Shown piece after piece: positions 62,701 through 64,000 of a DNA stretch of 64,000 nucleotides; position 1 is the first letter of the stretch, and every line of letters begins with the position of its first letter. The notes below the pieces were generated by a model, which was not told where the DNA came from, ran no database searches, and saw only the letters and a list, made by a program, of their open reading frames with translations. The stretch lies in assembly GCF_001592125.1 (NCBI RefSeq), contig NZ_BCWI01000003.1:30070-94069 (forward strand), read 5' to 3'. The DNA is from Microbacterium hominis NBRC 15708. GTDB taxonomy: Bacteria > Actinomycetota > Actinomycetes > Actinomycetales > Microbacteriaceae. Made by a program: the position numbers and the translations under genes.

Positions 62701-64000
62701 CGCGGCGAGCGACGTCGCCCAGCATCACGCGCTGGGCGCGACGGGAGCGGCCGCCAACCTCCCGCCCACCGCATCGTTCACGTCGAGCGTCACCAAGCTC
62801 GCGGTCGCCGTCGACGGGAGCGGCTCGACGGATGCCGACGGCACGGTCGCCGGGTACGGCTGGTCGTGGGGCGACGGGACGCCCGACGGTGCCGGTGCGA
62901 CGGCGACGCACACCTATGCGGCGGCGGGCACCTACACGGTGACCCTGACCGTCACCGACGACAAGGGGGTGACGGCGACGTCGTCCGCGCCCGTCGTCGC
63001 GGTGGCCAACCAGGCGCCGTCGGCGTCGTTCACCTCGACCGCCACCGACCTCACGGTCGCCGTGGACGCGGGCGGATCGACCGACGGCGACGGGCATGTC
63101 ACGGGGTACGCCTGGAACTGGGGCGACGGCTCCCCGGCGGGCAGCGGCGTCACGGCGACCCACGCCTACACGACGGCGGGCTCCTACACGATCACGCTCA
63201 CCGTCACCGACGACGACGGCGCGACGGCGACGCAGGCGATCCCGGTGACGGTGACCGCTCCGGTCGTCGGCGCGACCTATGCGAACGACTCGTTCAACCG
63301 GGCCGTGGCGGCGGGGCTCGGCACCGCCGACAACGGCGGTGCGTGGACGCTGTCCAACACGGCATCCAACTATCGCGTCGACGGCACGAAGGCCGTCTTC
63401 ATCCAGCCGTCCGCGACGTCGCAGCGCTACGCGTACCTGACGGGGGTGTCGTCCACCGACACCGCGGTCGACGTGGACGTGACGCTTCCGCAGCGTCCCG
63501 TCGGCGGCAGCGCGTACGTGACGGTGCACTCGCGGCGCGTGGGCACCGCGGAGTACAAGGCGCGGCTCGTCGTCGCCCCGTCGGGCGGCCTCACCGTGCA
63601 GTTGCAGCAGACGGGCGTGACCCTGGCGAACGTGGGCACCGCTCTCACCGTCGCCGCCGGCGACACCCTGCACGTGCGGACCGAGGCGGTGGGCACCTCG
63701 CCCACGACGCTGCGGGTGAAGGTCTGGAAGGTCGGCACGGCCGAGCCGACCGCCTGGACGGCGACGGCGACCGACGCCACCGCCGCCCTGCAGGCGCCGG
63801 GGGCCGTCGGGCTCGGCGTGTACCTCGGCGGCGGCGTGACCACCGTGCCCTTCGAGACGCGCTTCGACAACTTCTGGGCCGGATCGTCCGCGGGTGCGGC
63901 TCCGGTGAATCAGGCGCCGACGGCGGCGTTCACCTCGACGCCGTCGGGGCTGTCGGTGGCGGTGGACGGTTCGGGCTCGTCCGATCCGGATGGCGCGGTG
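59705..64000 (+). CDS. Giant secreted beta-propeller/LamG/PKD protein (3' end outside window)
   Basis: At least 1432 aa, open to the window edge; ATG at 59705 preceded by GGGGGAG. Signal peptide ~1-42 ending APAHAD. Then a beta-propeller (~45-455) with repeats like VVYAAGKFTS, LYIVGDFTTVNGQTRNRVAAF and VVLGGNFQTLNG; an FN3-type domain (~458-556); LamG 1 (~561-777) and LamG 2 (~798-1008), both with GGKIVGFGNS/GGKIIGFGNS and NYDRHVYM; PKD 1 (~1017-1095) and PKD 2 (~1101-1186) with SGSTDADG and YTVTLTVTDD motifs; a ConA-like jelly-roll (~1190-1396); and the start of a third PKD. It probably binds or displays the surface polysaccharide. Confidence 0.9.
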   Translation, partial: MVRIRAGVGVQRTRNIAAVFVTALAVVISGFVAVAPAHADVSPPTGTPSTVTADALPTVQINGIVWDQAVVGNVVYAAGKFTSARPAGAAAGTNETPRSNLLAYDITTGVLIASFAPSINAQVRQVEASPDGTRLYIVGDFTTVNGQTRNRVAAFDLPSGTLSSFNPNSNGVTSGVAATNDTVYLTGTFGRISGNDRAGAAAVTRAGALLPWAPVLEGRQGRVVVVSPDGGKVVLGGNFQTLNGSSNPGYGLAMVSAADASLLPFQTNDVIRNAGLDASILSLKSDGAGSFYGTGYVYGSGGNLEGSFRSSWATGSLVWVNDCHGDEYDVQPMGDVVYAAGHSHYCGSLEDGFPQSDPWTFYRGIAVTNEPARITPAGLNNGYYDFGGNPAPRLLHWFPSFNTGSVSGASQGPWTVNGNGQYLVYGGEFTRVNNTGQQGLVRFAVGGKSTNAQGPLLWNTAWPATAISLSGGSVRVSWPLNYDRDSEFLTYEVLRNNVVVKTFENVRSKSPDWGLPAMAYIDNAVTSGTTYTYRVRATDPQGHAILGGTATVTASGTSTASAYRDAVLADAPLDYWPLDDDSTTVSYDWAGAADLSVNSGVTRGTAGAMLNDARPSSTFDGSAAGFASTTQPIAGPDSFGIEAWIKTTTTAGGKIVGFGNSSTGTSSNYDRHVYMEPDGRITFGVYPGSAQTITSSKAYNDGQWHQISAGMGASGMVLYVDGVRVAMRTDVTSAQPYNGYWRVGGDSPWSGNAFFAGAIDDVAIYGAPLTRQQVAAHYVASGRTLTAATAPSDAYGAAVYALEPSLYWRLGEQNGPVAADSSGFGQPGTYIGAVAPGAGGALAGVADTAATFAGGQVISKNTFSNPRSYSLEAWFQTSTTTGGKIIGFGNSPDGNSNNYDRHVYMTPDGTLVYGVWVGFAETLQSGPGYNDGAWHHVVATQGSEGMRLYVDGVLKGSNTQSNAQDYTGYWHVGGDVTWGPGDWEFDGRIDEVAVYAAPLAASDVAQHHALGATGAAANLPPTASFTSSVTKLAVAVDGSGSTDADGTVAGYGWSWGDGTPDGAGATATHTYAAAGTYTVTLTVTDDKGVTATSSAPVVAVANQAPSASFTSTATDLTVAVDAGGSTDGDGHVTGYAWNWGDGSPAGSGVTATHAYTTAGSYTITLTVTDDDGATATQAIPVTVTAPVVGATYANDSFNRAVAAGLGTADNGGAWTLSNTASNYRVDGTKAVFIQPSATSQRYAYLTGVSSTDTAVDVDVTLPQRPVGGSAYVTVHSRRVGTAEYKARLVVAPSGGLTVQLQQTGVTLANVGTALTVAAGDTLHVRTEAVGTSPTTLRVKVWKVGTAEPTAWTATATDATAALQAPGAVGLGVYLGGGVTTVPFETRFDNFWAGSSAGAAPVNQAPTAAFTSTPSGLSVAVDGSGSSDPDGAV

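Noticed and set aside
60548..63673. 1041-codon minus-strand open frame
   Set aside because: Antisense to the propeller/LamG/PKD protein; no motif, and the plus-strand frame has a signal peptide and well-defined domains.

Overview
The window looks like a chromosomal segment of a high-GC actinobacterium, most likely Microbacteriaceae (Microbacterium or a close relative). The reasons are the strong third-position G/C bias, frequent GTG starts, many 4-base ATGA/GTGA gene overlaps, the recurrent GGATGCC codon pair, and Micrococcales-type gene content. This genus call is inference from style and gene order, not from a marker gene. No rRNA, tRNA or CRISPR array was seen.

Layout. (1) 1-2908: the 3' part of a RecQ helicase and a CotH-type lipoprotein. 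(2) 2961-7870: a lower-GC accessory island bounded by two direct repeats whose 57-bp cores differ at one position. It holds a frameshifted helicase remnant and a truncated TraG/VirD4 coupling-protein remnant from an old conjugative element. Between them are an apparently intact ApeA/HEPN-type putative anti-phage gene and a small secreted orphan, and an HNH-type protein plus a DUF4913-like protein follow the TraG remnant on the minus strand. (3) 8064-12640: a double TetR regulator (two TetR units in one chain) divergent from an MFS transporter-GH3 glycosidase operon, with a candidate promoter/operator between them. (4) 12917-18338: acyl-CoA dehydrogenase/oxidase, tag, and a UvrA-like ABC ATPase.

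(5) 18351-40389 is the main system. It is one long, tightly coupled gene train: a 2029-aa membrane-anchored Ig/cadherin plus FN3 protein, MoxR, DUF58, a transglutaminase-like membrane protein whose expected catalytic Cys is Asp, RDD-FHA, PP2C phosphatase, FHA, Ser/Thr kinase, FHA plus helix-turn-helix, an EccC/EssC-type FtsK ATPase with ubiquitin-like and FHA domains at its N-terminus, and a WXG100-like substrate without Trp. It reads as a phospho-regulated type VII-like secretion system that lacks the EccB/D/E/MycP and EsaA/EssA/EssB channel parts. A palindromic element (GGGNAGTTCTNCCC plus a downstream GCACCGCC) lies upstream of both the first gene and the WXG100 gene, and suggests co-regulation.

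(6) 40510-51774: core and metabolic genes: a resolvase-like protein without catalytic Ser, Na+/H+ antiporter, mdh, zinc metallopeptidase, pip, DEAD-box RNA helicase with a structured leader, and a GMC oxidoreductase-aldehyde dehydrogenase pair. (7) 51514-64000: a glutaredoxin-like protein, a polyprenol-P glycosyltransferase-GtrA fusion, a polysaccharide deacetylase lipoprotein, and the start of an exopolysaccharide locus. That locus has a cytidylyltransferase, flippase, Wzz-type protein, O-antigen ligase/polymerase-type protein, a small anchored protein, and a giant secreted propeller/LamG/PKD protein running off the window. Several intergenic palindromic repeat families are spread between these blocks.
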